Shown one piece after another: positions 1 through 12,139 of a DNA stretch of 64,000 bases. The stretch spans positions 310,001 through 374,000 of the forward strand of contig NZ_QTSZ01000029.1 of NCBI RefSeq assembly GCF_003730295.1, read 5' to 3'. The translations under genes were made by a program, and so were the position numbers. The notes under the pieces are model-generated. The model ran no database searches and was not told the DNA's origin. It was given only the letters and a program-made list of their open reading frames with translations. Origin of the DNA: Ornithinibacillus gellani. Its GTDB lineage: Bacteria; Bacillota; Bacilli; Bacillales; Amphibacillaceae. How positions within the stretch are numbered: position 1 is the first letter of the stretch; every line of letters starts with the position of its first letter.

Positions 1-428
1 ATATAGAATAGGATTGCAGAATCATTCTTTTCCCAAACCCCAAGCCAAATCTTCTTTTTATGATAATCTTTTGCAACGTCATAAGTAAAATCTAGTAATT
101 GTTTACCAAGCCCTCGTCTATGATATGTATTTCTTATATATAGTCTTTCAATCTCCAGTGAGTAATCGCCCATTTTCTCAGACTGCGCTTCATTTATGTT
201 GATTTTCAAATATCCGGCAATTTCACGATGAAAATAGATAAAATAGAATTGTGAATGGGGATTGGATAATTCTTTTTCCAATTGGTTATGATGAAAGGCT
301 TGATTGACATAAGCCTCCATATTTTCAGTTGTATTTTGATCTTCAAAAGTACTTTGAAATGTTTCTATACTAATCTTTCGAAGTGTTGGTAAGTCTTGAA
401 ACCTGCATCTTCTTATATCGATAGACAT
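1..428 (-). CDS. GNAT family N-acetyltransferase (partial, runs off left edge)
   Basis: The reading frame opens at an ATG at 428 on the minus strand and runs without a stop to the window edge, giving about 142 residues. The start MSIDIRRCRF and the later stretch IERLYIRNTYHRRGLGKQLL fit a GNAT fold; RRGLGKQLL is the acetyl-CoA pyrophosphate loop (Q/R-x-x-G-x-G/A type). It resembles PaiA-like polyamine or small-molecule acetyltransferases, but the substrate cannot be read from sequence. The C-terminus lies outside the window. No neighbour shares an operon with it here. Confidence 0.8.
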   Translation of the reverse strand, partial: MSIDIRRCRFQDLPTLRKISIETFQSTFEDQNTTENMEAYVNQAFHHNQLEKELSNPHSQFYFIYFHREIAGYLKININEAQSEKMGDYSLEIERLYIRNTYHRRGLGKQLLDFTYDVAKDYHKKKIWLGVWEKNDSAILFY

Positions 429-872
429 GAAGTCGCTCCCCGTCCCTTTGTTTATTTAAACCAAATTATACATAATCATGCAGCATTTACAACTCAAAAA
501 GATAGTGTTGGGACAAAAACCGGTGAGGGACAACAAAAAGAGTTTCAGTAAATGTATTGTATGGTACTCCTGTTCATTTAATTTGCTCAACTTCGTCGCT
601 CCATAAATCTATTCCACTTTAGTAAAATATAGACATACGAAAAGAGCACGCTCCGGTAAAATGAAAGTACCTATGCCGTAACTGAAGGTGCTCCTTATAA
701 AAATGGACCAGGATTTGCCTAATTGGCAGTAAATTAAAGAAAATATACTGCCAGCTCCCATCACCTCAACAAATTTATTTAAAAAAACGATCATGATTAT
801 CTATTCGGGATAAACTTGACCGTTTTTTCATGGTAAAAGACTAGTTATGCACAGCCTCACCATTTATCAGTA
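429..872. other. Gene-free spacer with remnants of an intergenic repeat
   Basis: No credible gene is seen. Around 509-524 there is ATAGTGTTGGGACAA, similar to the terminal repeat of the element at 15625-15902. From about 594 to 690 the sequence is similar to 18041-18210: both contain CTTCGTCGCTCCAT and, further on, GGTAAAAT in a shared context. A 61-residue open frame at 609-794 lies over this material and has no family signature, so it is not called. Confidence 0.5.
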
Positions 873-1799
873 TTAAGATTCCATTTCTTTAATCATGTCG
901 CGGACTTTTTGCAATTCCGTATCGTCCACTTGCATATAATAGATGCCATCGATTTTCGTACCAGTTCCTTTTAACTGATAATCGACAAAGTTCTTTCTAG
1001 CACCTTTATAATCTTTAATCAGTTTTTTCATGTCTTCAAAGTCTAAATTAGTTGCCATATTATTTCCAAGCACATCGATTAATCCGTTAATCTTCGTTAC
1101 AGAACCAACAGAGGCACCTTTATTTACAATTCCTTGAATAACCTGACGCTGACGCTTCGTTCTACCGAAGTCACCACTCGGGTCCTGCTTACGCATGCGC
1201 ACAAATGCTAACGTCTTATCGCCGTCCATCTCTGTCGGCCCAAAACCGAAGTCATATTTGCCGTCGCTCCAAGCAATATCATTGTAGACGGTAATCGTAC
1301 CTAGCTGGTCTACAAGCTCCTGAAAGCCTTCCATATTCATACGAACATAATAATCCAGCTCGATATCCAACAAGTTTTCTACCGTTTCAATGGCCATTTC
1401 GGTTCCACCAAAAGCATAAGCATGGTTGATTTTATCCTGAATTCCTTTACCTACAATTTCTGTTCGGGTATCACGCGGAATACTAATTAATTGCATCGTT
1501 TCCAGCTTCGGATTCAATGTCAGTACCATGAGGGCATCTGATCTCCCCCTATCATTACCGCGCGCATCGACACCCAATAGTAAAATATTCAATGACTGCG
1601 CATCTTTGACTTTTTTCTTAGTAACTTCAATATCAATTGAATTTACTGGTTCATGCATTTTCTCATTCAAGGTTGTTTTCGTATTATGATAGATGGAATA
1701 TGCATATCCCCCCACTGCCAGCACAAATACCAATATGATCCCCAGTACAATCCATAGCCACTTTTTGCGGCCTTTTTTTCTTGACGTTTTCCTAGACAT
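873..1799 (-). CDS. LytR-CpsA-Psr (LCP) family wall-polymer ligase
   Basis: Predicted membrane-anchored LCP phosphotransferase of 308 residues that attaches secondary wall polymers to peptidoglycan from lipid-linked precursors on the outer face of the membrane. A basic N-terminus (SRKTSRKKGRKK) precedes one transmembrane helix (WLWIVLGIILVFVLAVGGYAY). The LCP core follows, with DARGNDRGRSDALMVLTL, SIPRDTR and KINHAYAFGG, the conserved acidic and arginine positions that bind Mg2+ and the pyrophosphate. The ATG at 1799 was chosen because GGGAG lies about 8 nt upstream; in-frame ATGs at 1823 and 1880 have poorer sites. It stands alone and shows no link to the glycan locus. Confidence 0.9.
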   Translation of the reverse strand: MSRKTSRKKGRKKWLWIVLGIILVFVLAVGGYAYSIYHNTKTTLNEKMHEPVNSIDIEVTKKKVKDAQSLNILLLGVDARGNDRGRSDALMVLTLNPKLETMQLISIPRDTRTEIVGKGIQDKINHAYAFGGTEMAIETVENLLDIELDYYVRMNMEGFQELVDQLGTITVYNDIAWSDGKYDFGFGPTEMDGDKTLAFVRMRKQDPSGDFGRTKRQRQVIQGIVNKGASVGSVTKINGLIDVLGNNMATNLDFEDMKKLIKDYKGARKNFVDYQLKGTGTKIDGIYYMQVDDTELQKVRDMIKEMES

Positions 1800-2023
1800 T
1801 TCTATTCTCCCATCTTCTTCCATGTTTCCCGACTTACGCATGATTACCAAAAAACATGGAATGTCTCTCATTTTCCCCATACTTCGACAACCGCTTCTGT
1901 TAATCTACTCCATTTTAAGCCAAAACAACCGTTTTTATCAAGCCATTCTATGATAAATTTGTGACTTTTTTCCTATCTATGAAAAATAGGACGAATAATT
2001 GATTTAAAATATAGAGCTTCCCA

Positions 2024-2083
2024 TAAAAAAAGAATCAAACAAGGAGCAATTCGATACATGAATTACATGCCTCATTTGATTCT
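2024..2083 (-). terminator. Rho-independent terminator after the FGE gene
   Basis: On the minus strand AGAATCAAA (2083-2075) pairs with TTTGATTCT (2039-2031) around a long, partly self-complementary loop and is followed by a run of seven T. It lies directly downstream of the FGE stop codon. Confidence 0.7.
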
Positions 2084-2109
2084 AGTATTTACCTAACTCG
2101 TCTTTACAT

Positions 2110-3084
2110 TTATTCTGGATCTCTTACACAGCGAAAGCCAATATTCCCCGTAGAACTATCAGGAGTATTGGATGTTCTTGCTGCTACACGATAACGATTA
2201 CAATAAGAATAGTGGCATAAATAAGATCCGCCCCGCATCACGCGTGACTTGCCTGTGTCTGGGCCTTGCGGATTTTGCTTGCCTCCACGCTTATGAATAT
2301 TCGTTGCGAACCAATCCGAACACCATTCCCACACATTTCCCGCCACATTATACAGTCCAAATCCGTTTTCAGGAAAACTTTTGGCTGGTGCTGTGCCAAT
2401 AAAGCCATCTTCTGCCGTATTTTCATTCGGAAATGTCCCTTGCCAAATATTGCAGTAATGTTCACCATCTGGAGTCAATTCATCTCCCCATGGATACATC
2501 TTTTGCTCCAGTCCACCTCGTGCTGCAAATTCCCATTCTGCTTCTGTTGGCAATCTTTTTCCGGCCCATTCACAATAGGCTAGTGCATCATTCCACGAGA
2601 CATGAACAACCGGGTGATCCAGGCGATTTTCAATACTTGAATCCGGTCCTTCCGGTTGCTTCCAATAAGCGCCTTCCACGACAAACCACCATGGGGTTTG
2701 TTGTACCCGTTGAACTACTTTTTTCTTCGTTTCAGGACTTACGAGCAGATGAAATACAAATGACCAACCAAACCGCTCCGCTTCTGTAACATATCCAGTT
2801 GCGTCAATAAAAGTTTGAAATTGTTTATTAGTTACTGTATGAACATCTATATAAAATGGCTTCACCTCTACTTTATGTATCGGTCCTTCCCCATCTGCTG
2901 GAAAGCCTTGTTTATAATTGGTGCCCATCAAGTAACTACCACCTGGTATATATACCATTTCATGTTCTATTGGCTGAACGTTTGAATTGGTTTGACGCTT
3001 GGTTATCGCTGCAGCATTCGTTGTCGGTTGCGTTACTTCTGATCTACCTGCTGCACAACAGCTTTTCTTTTTCTCATCTGTCAT
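2110..3084 (-). CDS. Formylglycine-generating enzyme (sulfatase-modifying factor, Cys type)
   Basis: This 324-residue protein is predicted to oxidise the active-site cysteine of type I sulfatases to C-alpha-formylglycine, using O2 and copper. The FGE-sulfatase domain spans roughly residues 42-322, beginning with IPGGSYLMGT. Near the C-terminus, GGSYLCHYSYCNRYRVAAR and TPDSSTGNIGFRC match the catalytic core of genuine FGEs, with the two redox cysteines at about C290 and C295; many look-alike FGE-fold proteins lack these. There is no signal peptide. The N-terminal tail carries CCAAG, of unknown role. All four sulfatases nearby carry C-x-P-x-R, the substrate for this enzyme, so it probably matures them in the cytoplasm. 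GGAGGT lies 8 nt before the ATG. Confidence 0.93.
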   Translation of the reverse strand: MTDEKKKSCCAAGRSEVTQPTTNAAAITKRQTNSNVQPIEHEMVYIPGGSYLMGTNYKQGFPADGEGPIHKVEVKPFYIDVHTVTNKQFQTFIDATGYVTEAERFGWSFVFHLLVSPETKKKVVQRVQQTPWWFVVEGAYWKQPEGPDSSIENRLDHPVVHVSWNDALAYCEWAGKRLPTEAEWEFAARGGLEQKMYPWGDELTPDGEHYCNIWQGTFPNENTAEDGFIGTAPAKSFPENGFGLYNVAGNVWEWCSDWFATNIHKRGGKQNPQGPDTGKSRVMRGGSYLCHYSYCNRYRVAARTSNTPDSSTGNIGFRCVRDPE

Positions 3085-3105
3085 CCGTTCACACCTCCAC
3101 GTCCA

Positions 3106-3134
3106 ATTTTACGCTTAACTATCGTATCAGGCAA
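3106..3134 (-). promoter_or_regulatory. Putative sigma-A promoter of the FGE gene
   Basis: On the minus strand TTGCCT (-35) and TAAAAT (-10) are exactly 17 bp apart and lie about 20 nt upstream of the FGE ribosome site. No copy of the ROK operator was seen here, so the FGE may be expressed independently or also by read-through from GH20. Confidence 0.5.
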
Positions 3135-3162
3135 TGGTTCAAATCTCAATAAAAACTTTATG

Positions 3163-5448
3163 TTACAAAGATTTAAATAGCTTGAACGTTTTCACAACAC
3201 CATCGATTGTTTGATGCATCCCACCAATTCGTTGAACAGGGAGCGGGAATGTTTGGAATGGCTTGGCCGTTTCCTGTGTTACTGGTACTTCCTTACCATC
3301 TACCAATAGTCTTGTTTGATGTAAGCTGGTGATAAATGTAAGCTTCGTCTTCTGTAAAGGAACCATTTGATAATCAAAGGTATACGTATTATTTTCATAC
3401 GTGTAGCCAATCTTTCCTTGTTCATTTACAACATGAATCGTGCCACCATTATCTGCCTCTAATAATATTTGCTGTGTGTCAACTTGGTCTAATACGAGCT
3501 CCACTTCCAGCGTTACATTAGGACCGACAGATGTTAACGGTGTTTCCAAATAGCTATCGATGCCATTAAATCTCACACCATCCTCCAAGCTTGCATTAAA
3601 CTCCTTTTTCACATGATATAAATTGCCGCTATCATCCTTTGTCCCTTTGGAAAAATCATATGCGACAATCGTTTGAGTTACTGATGGTACGGTATAACGT
3701 AAATTGGTTTGCGGCATATGCTCCAAGGCTTTACTTAGCTTTCGAAACGCATCATAGGTTAGCGTCATCTTAGTGCCCCATATTTTTTGTGCCAAAATAG
3801 GCAAGGCATCCAATATTCGATCAAACATATCATAGCTGGTAATGCCATTTTCAAGCGCATCTATCTGATCATTCCATAATGCAAAGCCTGCCCCCAGCAG
3901 TTGTGGATGTGATTCATCAATGACCGTCCCATTGTTAAATTTATTTGGCTCATACGCTGTGAACAGTTTTTTCGTATCCAGATAATCCTGATAATAATCA
4001 GCTCCCGGAACCATATACACCTGATGATCCTCGATGTGAATGATGTCAAATCCTTGTTCCAGCATGTCTTGAGGTTCGGCCCAATTTGTATTCCATACAT
4101 CCATTTGAATGCCTTTTGCGGTAATCGGTGTGTCTCCTTTTTTAATAGAAAGGCTTCCCCACACCCTTGCTGTCCGTTTTTTATCATCCCTAATAAACCG
4201 AAGCAGCTCATCGACATATTTACGATAAACCTCCGCCTCTCCGTAGTATTCATCACTTCCGATATGAACTGGAACATCACCTATAACAGGGTCATCACCA
4301 TCCAAATATTCATTATACATTGATTGGATGAACGGCAATGTCTCTTTATTACCTAAATCAAGCATCGCAGCACGTTCTTGGTCAATCTTATCATTGACAA
4401 TACTTCCAGGGTACATGAGGTCTGGTCTGATTTTCACAAAGGACATCGCATGCCCAGGTGTATCGAATTCCGGCACAATGGTTACGCCATATTTTTTAGC
4501 ATCGGCAATAAATGTTCTAAATTCATCCTTTGTATAAAAAGCATCCGTGGAGGTTAGCGTGTACCCATTTCCTTGTAAATCCGATTCCAGTCGAAAGCCT
4601 GTATAAGCATGCTTCAAAGCTTCGGAAGCATCTTTAAAATGCTCTAAGAAAATGGCATTATCATTTAAATGAATTTGAAAATCATTCATTTTATAATAGC
4701 TCATAGCCCGCATAAGGTCGTAGAGGCCCTTCAAGCTAGTAAATTTACGGCCTACATCCAGCATGAATCCGCGAATTCGATATTTTGGATAATCTCGTGC
4801 GTATCCATTGTCCACCAGATGATCTTTGTTGTTCTTTAACATTTGATGAAGTGTTCTTGTCGCATAAAAAGCGCCCACATGATCCGCAGCATGAATGACA
4901 ATTTGATTGTTCTCAATCGTAAGACCATAGCCCTCCTTTTGATAGCCTTGCTGATCGTCATAAGCAAATACAATCGCTTGCTTCTGCTTGTCATCCGGCC
5001 CCATTACCAGTTCAATCCCAATCGCTTGCAAATCCTGGATGAGCATACCGGCCGCGTCGGTGAATCGTTCATCTTTTACCACTACAACGGTGTCGTCAGT
5101 GATTTTCATCTTTCCTTTTAAACCGTACCATTCCGCTAAGGCCGGAATAACAGCTGGTTTTGGATTTGCACCGGTATCTGAATACTTCCCCGTAACGGAA
5201 ACATGAAATTCCTGCGTTTCCTCAGAATCCTCTTTTGTCAGCTTCAAGGTAACCTTTACCGTTTTATCTTGTAATGGCATATATATCTTTCCATTTAAAT
5301 CAATAATAGACAATGCATTACTTCCGGCAACTACTACCTCCCCATCACGAATAGCTGGCAATACCAGCGTCATGGAATCCGCATCATAAAAAAGCTGGTC
5401 CATTTCTTTTAGTGTATTGATGTATTGTTGTGTATTCTTTGTTGACAA
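3163..5448 (-). CDS. GH20 beta-N-acetylhexosaminidase with C-terminal LamG-like domain
   Basis: Predicted cytoplasmic exo-enzyme removing terminal beta-GlcNAc or GalNAc by substrate-assisted catalysis. About 760 residues: a GH20b-like N-terminal domain (to about residue 210), a TIM barrel starting at YRIRGFMLDVGRKF, the catalytic Asp-Glu pair in VHIGSDEYYG (about 399-400), then a concanavalin/LamG-type beta-sandwich from about 610 (DGVRFNGIDSYLETP). No signal peptide. I chose the TTG at 5448 because AAGGGTGATC, an excellent Shine-Dalgarno, sits just upstream; an in-frame TTG at 5481 would add 11 residues. It follows a binding-protein gene after a stem-loop. Lacto-N-biosidase activity, known in GH20, is an alternative. 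Confidence 0.9.
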   Translation of the reverse strand: MSTKNTQQYINTLKEMDQLFYDADSMTLVLPAIRDGEVVVAGSNALSIIDLNGKIYMPLQDKTVKVTLKLTKEDSEETQEFHVSVTGKYSDTGANPKPAVIPALAEWYGLKGKMKITDDTVVVVKDERFTDAAGMLIQDLQAIGIELVMGPDDKQKQAIVFAYDDQQGYQKEGYGLTIENNQIVIHAADHVGAFYATRTLHQMLKNNKDHLVDNGYARDYPKYRIRGFMLDVGRKFTSLKGLYDLMRAMSYYKMNDFQIHLNDNAIFLEHFKDASEALKHAYTGFRLESDLQGNGYTLTSTDAFYTKDEFRTFIADAKKYGVTIVPEFDTPGHAMSFVKIRPDLMYPGSIVNDKIDQERAAMLDLGNKETLPFIQSMYNEYLDGDDPVIGDVPVHIGSDEYYGEAEVYRKYVDELLRFIRDDKKRTARVWGSLSIKKGDTPITAKGIQMDVWNTNWAEPQDMLEQGFDIIHIEDHQVYMVPGADYYQDYLDTKKLFTAYEPNKFNNGTVIDESHPQLLGAGFALWNDQIDALENGITSYDMFDRILDALPILAQKIWGTKMTLTYDAFRKLSKALEHMPQTNLRYTVPSVTQTIVAYDFSKGTKDDSGNLYHVKKEFNASLEDGVRFNGIDSYLETPLTSVGPNVTLEVELVLDQVDTQQILLEADNGGTIHVVNEQGKIGYTYENNTYTFDYQMVPLQKTKLTFITSLHQTRLLVDGKEVPVTQETAKPFQTFPLPVQRIGGMHQTIDGVVKTFKLFKSL

Positions 5449-5502
5449 TATGATCACCCTTTTACTTTTTTCATTATTCAAATAAGAGAATAAATAATCA
5501 AA

Positions 5503-5525
5503 ATCCCCCCTGCGTTAGGGGGGAT
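5503..5525 (-). terminator. Intercistronic GC stem-loop after binding protein A
   Basis: On the minus strand ATCCCCCC and GGGGGGAT form an 8-bp stem with a 7-nt loop, followed by TTTGATT. It lies 8 nt after the lipoprotein stop and before GH20. It may be a leaky terminator or a 3' stabiliser that keeps binding-protein mRNA more abundant than the enzyme mRNA. Confidence 0.65.
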
Positions 5526-5532
5526 CAGCGAA

Positions 5533-7128
5533 TTAATTACTGCTATATCGTTTATATGCTTCTGTTTGTACGTCCATATATTCTTCTAACCCCATATCCT
5601 TTAGATTCTTCAAGTAACGCTCCCAGTTTGTATCATCTAGCGACTCATCGCCCGAAATAAATTTATCACGCATTTCATTTACATACTTTTCAATGTCGGT
5701 TCCAGTCGCATTCATAAATCTATTTTCATCTTTCGTATACGTAAACTTAGACCAAAGTTCTTCAGGAATATAAGGTTCAATTTTTGCTGCTGCTTCTAGA
5801 GATGCTTCAGAAGCCTCGGATCCTGTAAAGTAATCCTTTTTCACAAGTCCTGGAGGGTTTACTCCGACCCAAGGTACATATTCTGACATCGCTTGCTCTC
5901 TATGCTCTGCATTTTCAATTTCATCTACATATTTAAATTCACCATTTTCCTCTGTATAGGATTCACCTTCAATCCCCATATACATAAGTCTCGCGCCTTC
6001 ATCCCCGTAGAAATAATCCATCCATCTCACTGTTGCTGCTGGATTTGGGTTTTTATCCGTAATAACGAACTGTCCGTTGTTAAATAGAGGCGGTATTACA
6101 CCTGTATACATTTGATCGCCATTCGGCCCTTTTAACGCGGAAGCACTTACAAAGTTGTCCCCTTTAAAGGTTAAGGATGGATCATAGAATACTGTACTTG
6201 CATATTTACCTTCTCCAGCATTGGCCATATATTGACCCCACTCGATAGAAAAGATATTCTGTTCAATTAGTTTTTCGTCATACAGCTTGTGTACATACTC
6301 CAGCATTTGACGATATTCGTCAGATGCGGCAACAAATCTCAAATCATCGCTATCTGGATCCAAATCAATCATATCTGCACCTGTATTATTTAAACCGAAG
6401 GAGCCACGTACCCATGAAATAAGATCATTAATATTTACACCGCTATATGGTACAACGCCACTGTCTGATTCTTGAACTGCTTTTAAAAATTCATAAAACT
6501 CATCTGTAGTCTCAGGCATATCCATATCTAGCTTCTCTAACCATGTTTCATCAATCCAAGGACGAGCACCAATTCGAATGGATAAGAAATCATTATCCCT
6601 TAGACCTGGCATTGAATAAATATTTCCGTCTGGAAAAGTCATCCCTTTTTTAATGTTAGGATCCTCTTCCATAATTTTTTTCAGATTAGGGGCATATTTA
6701 TCAATTAAATCATTTAGTTTAATAAATGTGCCTTGCTCCCCATACTTAAATAAGTCTGTATTTGAGATATCCGCTGCAAAAAATGCATCAGGAATGTTTC
6801 CACCTCCTAGTGCGAGGTTTCTTTTTTCGGCTAAACTATCCATATGCACCTGCTCAGACCAATCTACATTGATATTAGTCATCTCTTTGTACTTATCCCA
6901 AACAGGCAGTTTATTCCAATCTATCTTCGAGCTGATATCCGATTTTGCAGTAAAAAACTTCAATGTAATTTCATCTTTGACAATTGGAAGATCTTTTTCA
7001 TTCAGATTTTCCAACGCTTCTTCATCCATGCCATCCTCATTTTCTTTACCTTTACCACCACAAGCGGCTAAAAATCCAACCATCAAAACGATTAAAAATA
7101 CAAAAAGTAAACGCTTAGCCTTTTTCAT
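5533..7128 (-). CDS. ABC sugar-binding lipoprotein, LplA-like (paralogue A)
   Basis: Extracellular solute-binding protein of 531 residues. A lipoprotein signal peptide ends in LAAC-GG (Cys about residue 23), giving a membrane-tethered receptor for a CUT1-type importer of complex oligosaccharides. Family-typical stretches include LPIVKDEITLKFF near the N-terminus, FIKLNDLIDKYAPN and FPDGNIYSMPG. No permease is adjacent; the only related permease pair is at 30.7-32.5 kb, so this receptor probably shares it. Its promoter carries both a cre-like box and the putative ROK operator. It is one of six paralogues in the window and lies upstream of GH20. Confidence 0.92.
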   Translation of the reverse strand: MKKAKRLLFVFLIVLMVGFLAACGGKGKENEDGMDEEALENLNEKDLPIVKDEITLKFFTAKSDISSKIDWNKLPVWDKYKEMTNINVDWSEQVHMDSLAEKRNLALGGGNIPDAFFAADISNTDLFKYGEQGTFIKLNDLIDKYAPNLKKIMEEDPNIKKGMTFPDGNIYSMPGLRDNDFLSIRIGARPWIDETWLEKLDMDMPETTDEFYEFLKAVQESDSGVVPYSGVNINDLISWVRGSFGLNNTGADMIDLDPDSDDLRFVAASDEYRQMLEYVHKLYDEKLIEQNIFSIEWGQYMANAGEGKYASTVFYDPSLTFKGDNFVSASALKGPNGDQMYTGVIPPLFNNGQFVITDKNPNPAATVRWMDYFYGDEGARLMYMGIEGESYTEENGEFKYVDEIENAEHREQAMSEYVPWVGVNPPGLVKKDYFTGSEASEASLEAAAKIEPYIPEELWSKFTYTKDENRFMNATGTDIEKYVNEMRDKFISGDESLDDTNWERYLKNLKDMGLEEYMDVQTEAYKRYSSN

Positions 7129-7210
7129 CTATTTTCCCCCTATTACTATTCATGTTATATGGTTAAAAACCCTAGTCTTATTTGCTCCTTTCTCATTTAA
7201 TCCTTTTTAA

Positions 7211-7272
7211 TTAGATTAATTAACTAATTGTAAAAGCGTTTTCATTATAGCAGACGATTTTTTTCAAGTCAA
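7211..7272 (-). promoter_or_regulatory. Promoter with cre-like box and ROK-type operator for lipoprotein A
   Basis: Minus strand: TTGACT (7272-7267) and TATAAT (7249-7244) are 17 bp apart. TGAAAACGCTTTTA (7244-7231) overlaps the end of the -10 box and matches the CcpA cre consensus at all but one position. The near-palindrome TTAGATTAATTAACTAA (7211-7227) follows. Repression by two regulators acting just downstream of the -10 box is the natural reading. Confidence 0.75.
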
Positions 7273-7325
7273 TATTTTTTGAAAGTTTTCTATTGTGAAA
7301 TATAGCAACTTTACCCCATTGAGGA

Positions 7326-7368
7326 ATTACGTTGGAGGAAAAGGGGCTTCCCCCTCTTCCAACGTAAT
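7326..7368 (-). terminator. Long stem-loop after sulfatase S1
   Basis: ATTACGTTGGA and its complement TCCAACGTAAT, with inner G/C-rich arms, form a stem of roughly 17-18 bp. It starts 9 nt beyond the sulfatase stop codon. The T-tract is weak, so it may act as a partial terminator or an mRNA 3' stabiliser before the promoter of lipoprotein A. Confidence 0.6.
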
Positions 7369-7376
7369 CATTATTA

Positions 7377-8774
7377 TTATTCATAATCCTCTACTTGATC
7401 CTTTAGACGGTATAACTCTTCCTTTAATGTTGTGACAGTTTCTTGATAAGCAGGATCATGATAAACATTATTTAGTTCATATGGGTCTTTATTTAAATCA
7501 AATAGCTCCCATTCCGGTGTTCTTGGTTCATCCATTGAATCTGCTGAGCCTAGTGCTTCGCCGTAATAGTAAATCAATTTATAATCATGTGTACGCAAGC
7601 CATAGTGGGCTCCTACACGATGCTCGATACTTAAATGCTCCCAATATCGATAGTACATGGACGTCTGCCAATCATCCGGCGTATTGTTCTCCAATACTGG
7701 ACGTAGGCTTCTGCCTTGCATATGATCTGGAATATCAATACCAGCATAATCAAGGAATGTTTCAGGGAAATCTACATTTAATGCAAAATCCTTCGTAACC
7801 GATCCGGCTTTAATTGCTTTCGGATAGCGGATTACAAATGGCATTCTTAAGGATTCCTCATACATAAAACGTTTATCATACCAACCATGGTCGCCGAGGA
7901 AAAATCCTTGATCAGATGTATAAACAATAATAGTATCCTCTGCTAGCCCTTCTTCATCTAAGTAGTCTAAAATACGGCCAACATTATCATCAATTGAAGC
8001 TACACAGCGCAAATAATCCTTAATATAACGCTGATAGTACCAGCTTTTTAGCTCCCCAGCAGATAATCCTTCAGGTGGCTTTGCTTTTACATCCCGCTCA
8101 CGTAAGTCTCGGTCAATACGCATCTTGGCTTCCTTTGCAGCTTCTGCTCTATTGCTGTAATCATCATGGAACGTAGGAGGTTCTGGAATATCAACATCCT
8201 CATACAGATGCATATGCTTCTCGTCGGGATCCCACGGACGATGTGGTGCCTTATGATGGCACATCAGCATAAATGGCTTGTCTTTATCACGACTTTTCAT
8301 CCAATTGAGGGAAAGATCTGTAACGATATCTGTTGCATATCCTTTAAATACCTTTTCTACACCCATGTCATACATTACTGGATCGTGATATTCACCTTGA
8401 TTCGGGAACACATTCCAATAGTCAAAACCAGTTGGATCACTGTTTCCTCCATTACCAAGATGCCATTTCCCGATTAATGCCGTTTGGTAACCATTTTCTT
8501 TCATCATTTTTTGGACAGTTGGCTGGCGGCTATCAAACTTATCGCCTAATGTTTTGACCCCATTTTTATGGTTGTATAATCCCGTTAAAATTGCTGCCCT
8601 GCTTGGTGCACAAATAGAATTGGTGCAAAAGCAGTTATCAAAGCGCATTCCTTCATTTGCAATTCGATCAAGATTTGGTGTTTCATTAATTTTGCTGTCG
8701 TAACAACTCATCGCATGTGCTGCATGATCGTCACTCATGATAAATATAACGTTTGGCTGTTTATGTTCTGCCAT
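7377..8774 (-). CDS. Type I sulfatase S1 (C-A-P-S-R), GlcNAc-6-sulfatase-like
   Basis: Alkaline-phosphatase-fold sulfatase of 465 residues. The metal site begins with NVIFIMSDDHA; the formylglycine motif is CAPSR (Cys about 55) in NSICAPSRAAILTG; GKWHLG and the later TSDQGFFLGDHGWYDKR complete the active-site set. There is no signal peptide, so it acts in the cytoplasm and needs the FGE at 2.1 kb. The NSICAPSR context and CHHKAPHRPWDP resemble N-acetylglucosamine-6-O-sulfatases, which would fit a HexNAc-6-sulfate substrate, but this assignment is inference. GGAGCTGGGG precedes the ATG. It lies 71 nt downstream of the GH2 gene and is probably co-transcribed with it. Confidence 0.92.
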   Translation of the reverse strand: MAEHKQPNVIFIMSDDHAAHAMSCYDSKINETPNLDRIANEGMRFDNCFCTNSICAPSRAAILTGLYNHKNGVKTLGDKFDSRQPTVQKMMKENGYQTALIGKWHLGNGGNSDPTGFDYWNVFPNQGEYHDPVMYDMGVEKVFKGYATDIVTDLSLNWMKSRDKDKPFMLMCHHKAPHRPWDPDEKHMHLYEDVDIPEPPTFHDDYSNRAEAAKEAKMRIDRDLRERDVKAKPPEGLSAGELKSWYYQRYIKDYLRCVASIDDNVGRILDYLDEEGLAEDTIIVYTSDQGFFLGDHGWYDKRFMYEESLRMPFVIRYPKAIKAGSVTKDFALNVDFPETFLDYAGIDIPDHMQGRSLRPVLENNTPDDWQTSMYYRYWEHLSIEHRVGAHYGLRTHDYKLIYYYGEALGSADSMDEPRTPEWELFDLNKDPYELNNVYHDPAYQETVTTLKEELYRLKDQVEDYE

Positions 8775-8845
8775 TTAAACCCCAGCTCCTTTTTAATTTA
8801 TATACAAACCACTACCAAACTCATTTCGTGCCACACGCAATATCA

Positions 8846-11971
<3,126 letters not shown>

Positions 11972-11979
11972 TTATGGAG

Positions 11980-12026
11980 TAAGTTAACTTAATTAATATT
12001 ATATAGAATATAAACTGACAATACAA
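11980..12026 (-). promoter_or_regulatory. Promoter and ROK-type operator of the GH2-sulfatase S1 unit
   Basis: Minus strand: TTGTAT (12026-12021) and TATAAT (12003-11998), spacing 17 bp. The operator TAAGTTAACTTAATTAA (11980-11996) begins one base after the -10 box and contains the perfect palindrome AAGTTAACTT. Confidence 0.75.
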
Positions 12027-12139
12027 TATTTTAAAAGAATTAAATAAAATCCAATGCATAGTTAGCTATAATTTATTAGGATAATCCCAAAAGAAAATAC
12101 TCTTTCCTCAGTTTTCCTTCGGGATTATGATACCTAAAA

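Noticed and set aside
609-794. 61-residue minus-strand open frame
   Set aside because: Overlies repeat remnants, poor start context, no family features.
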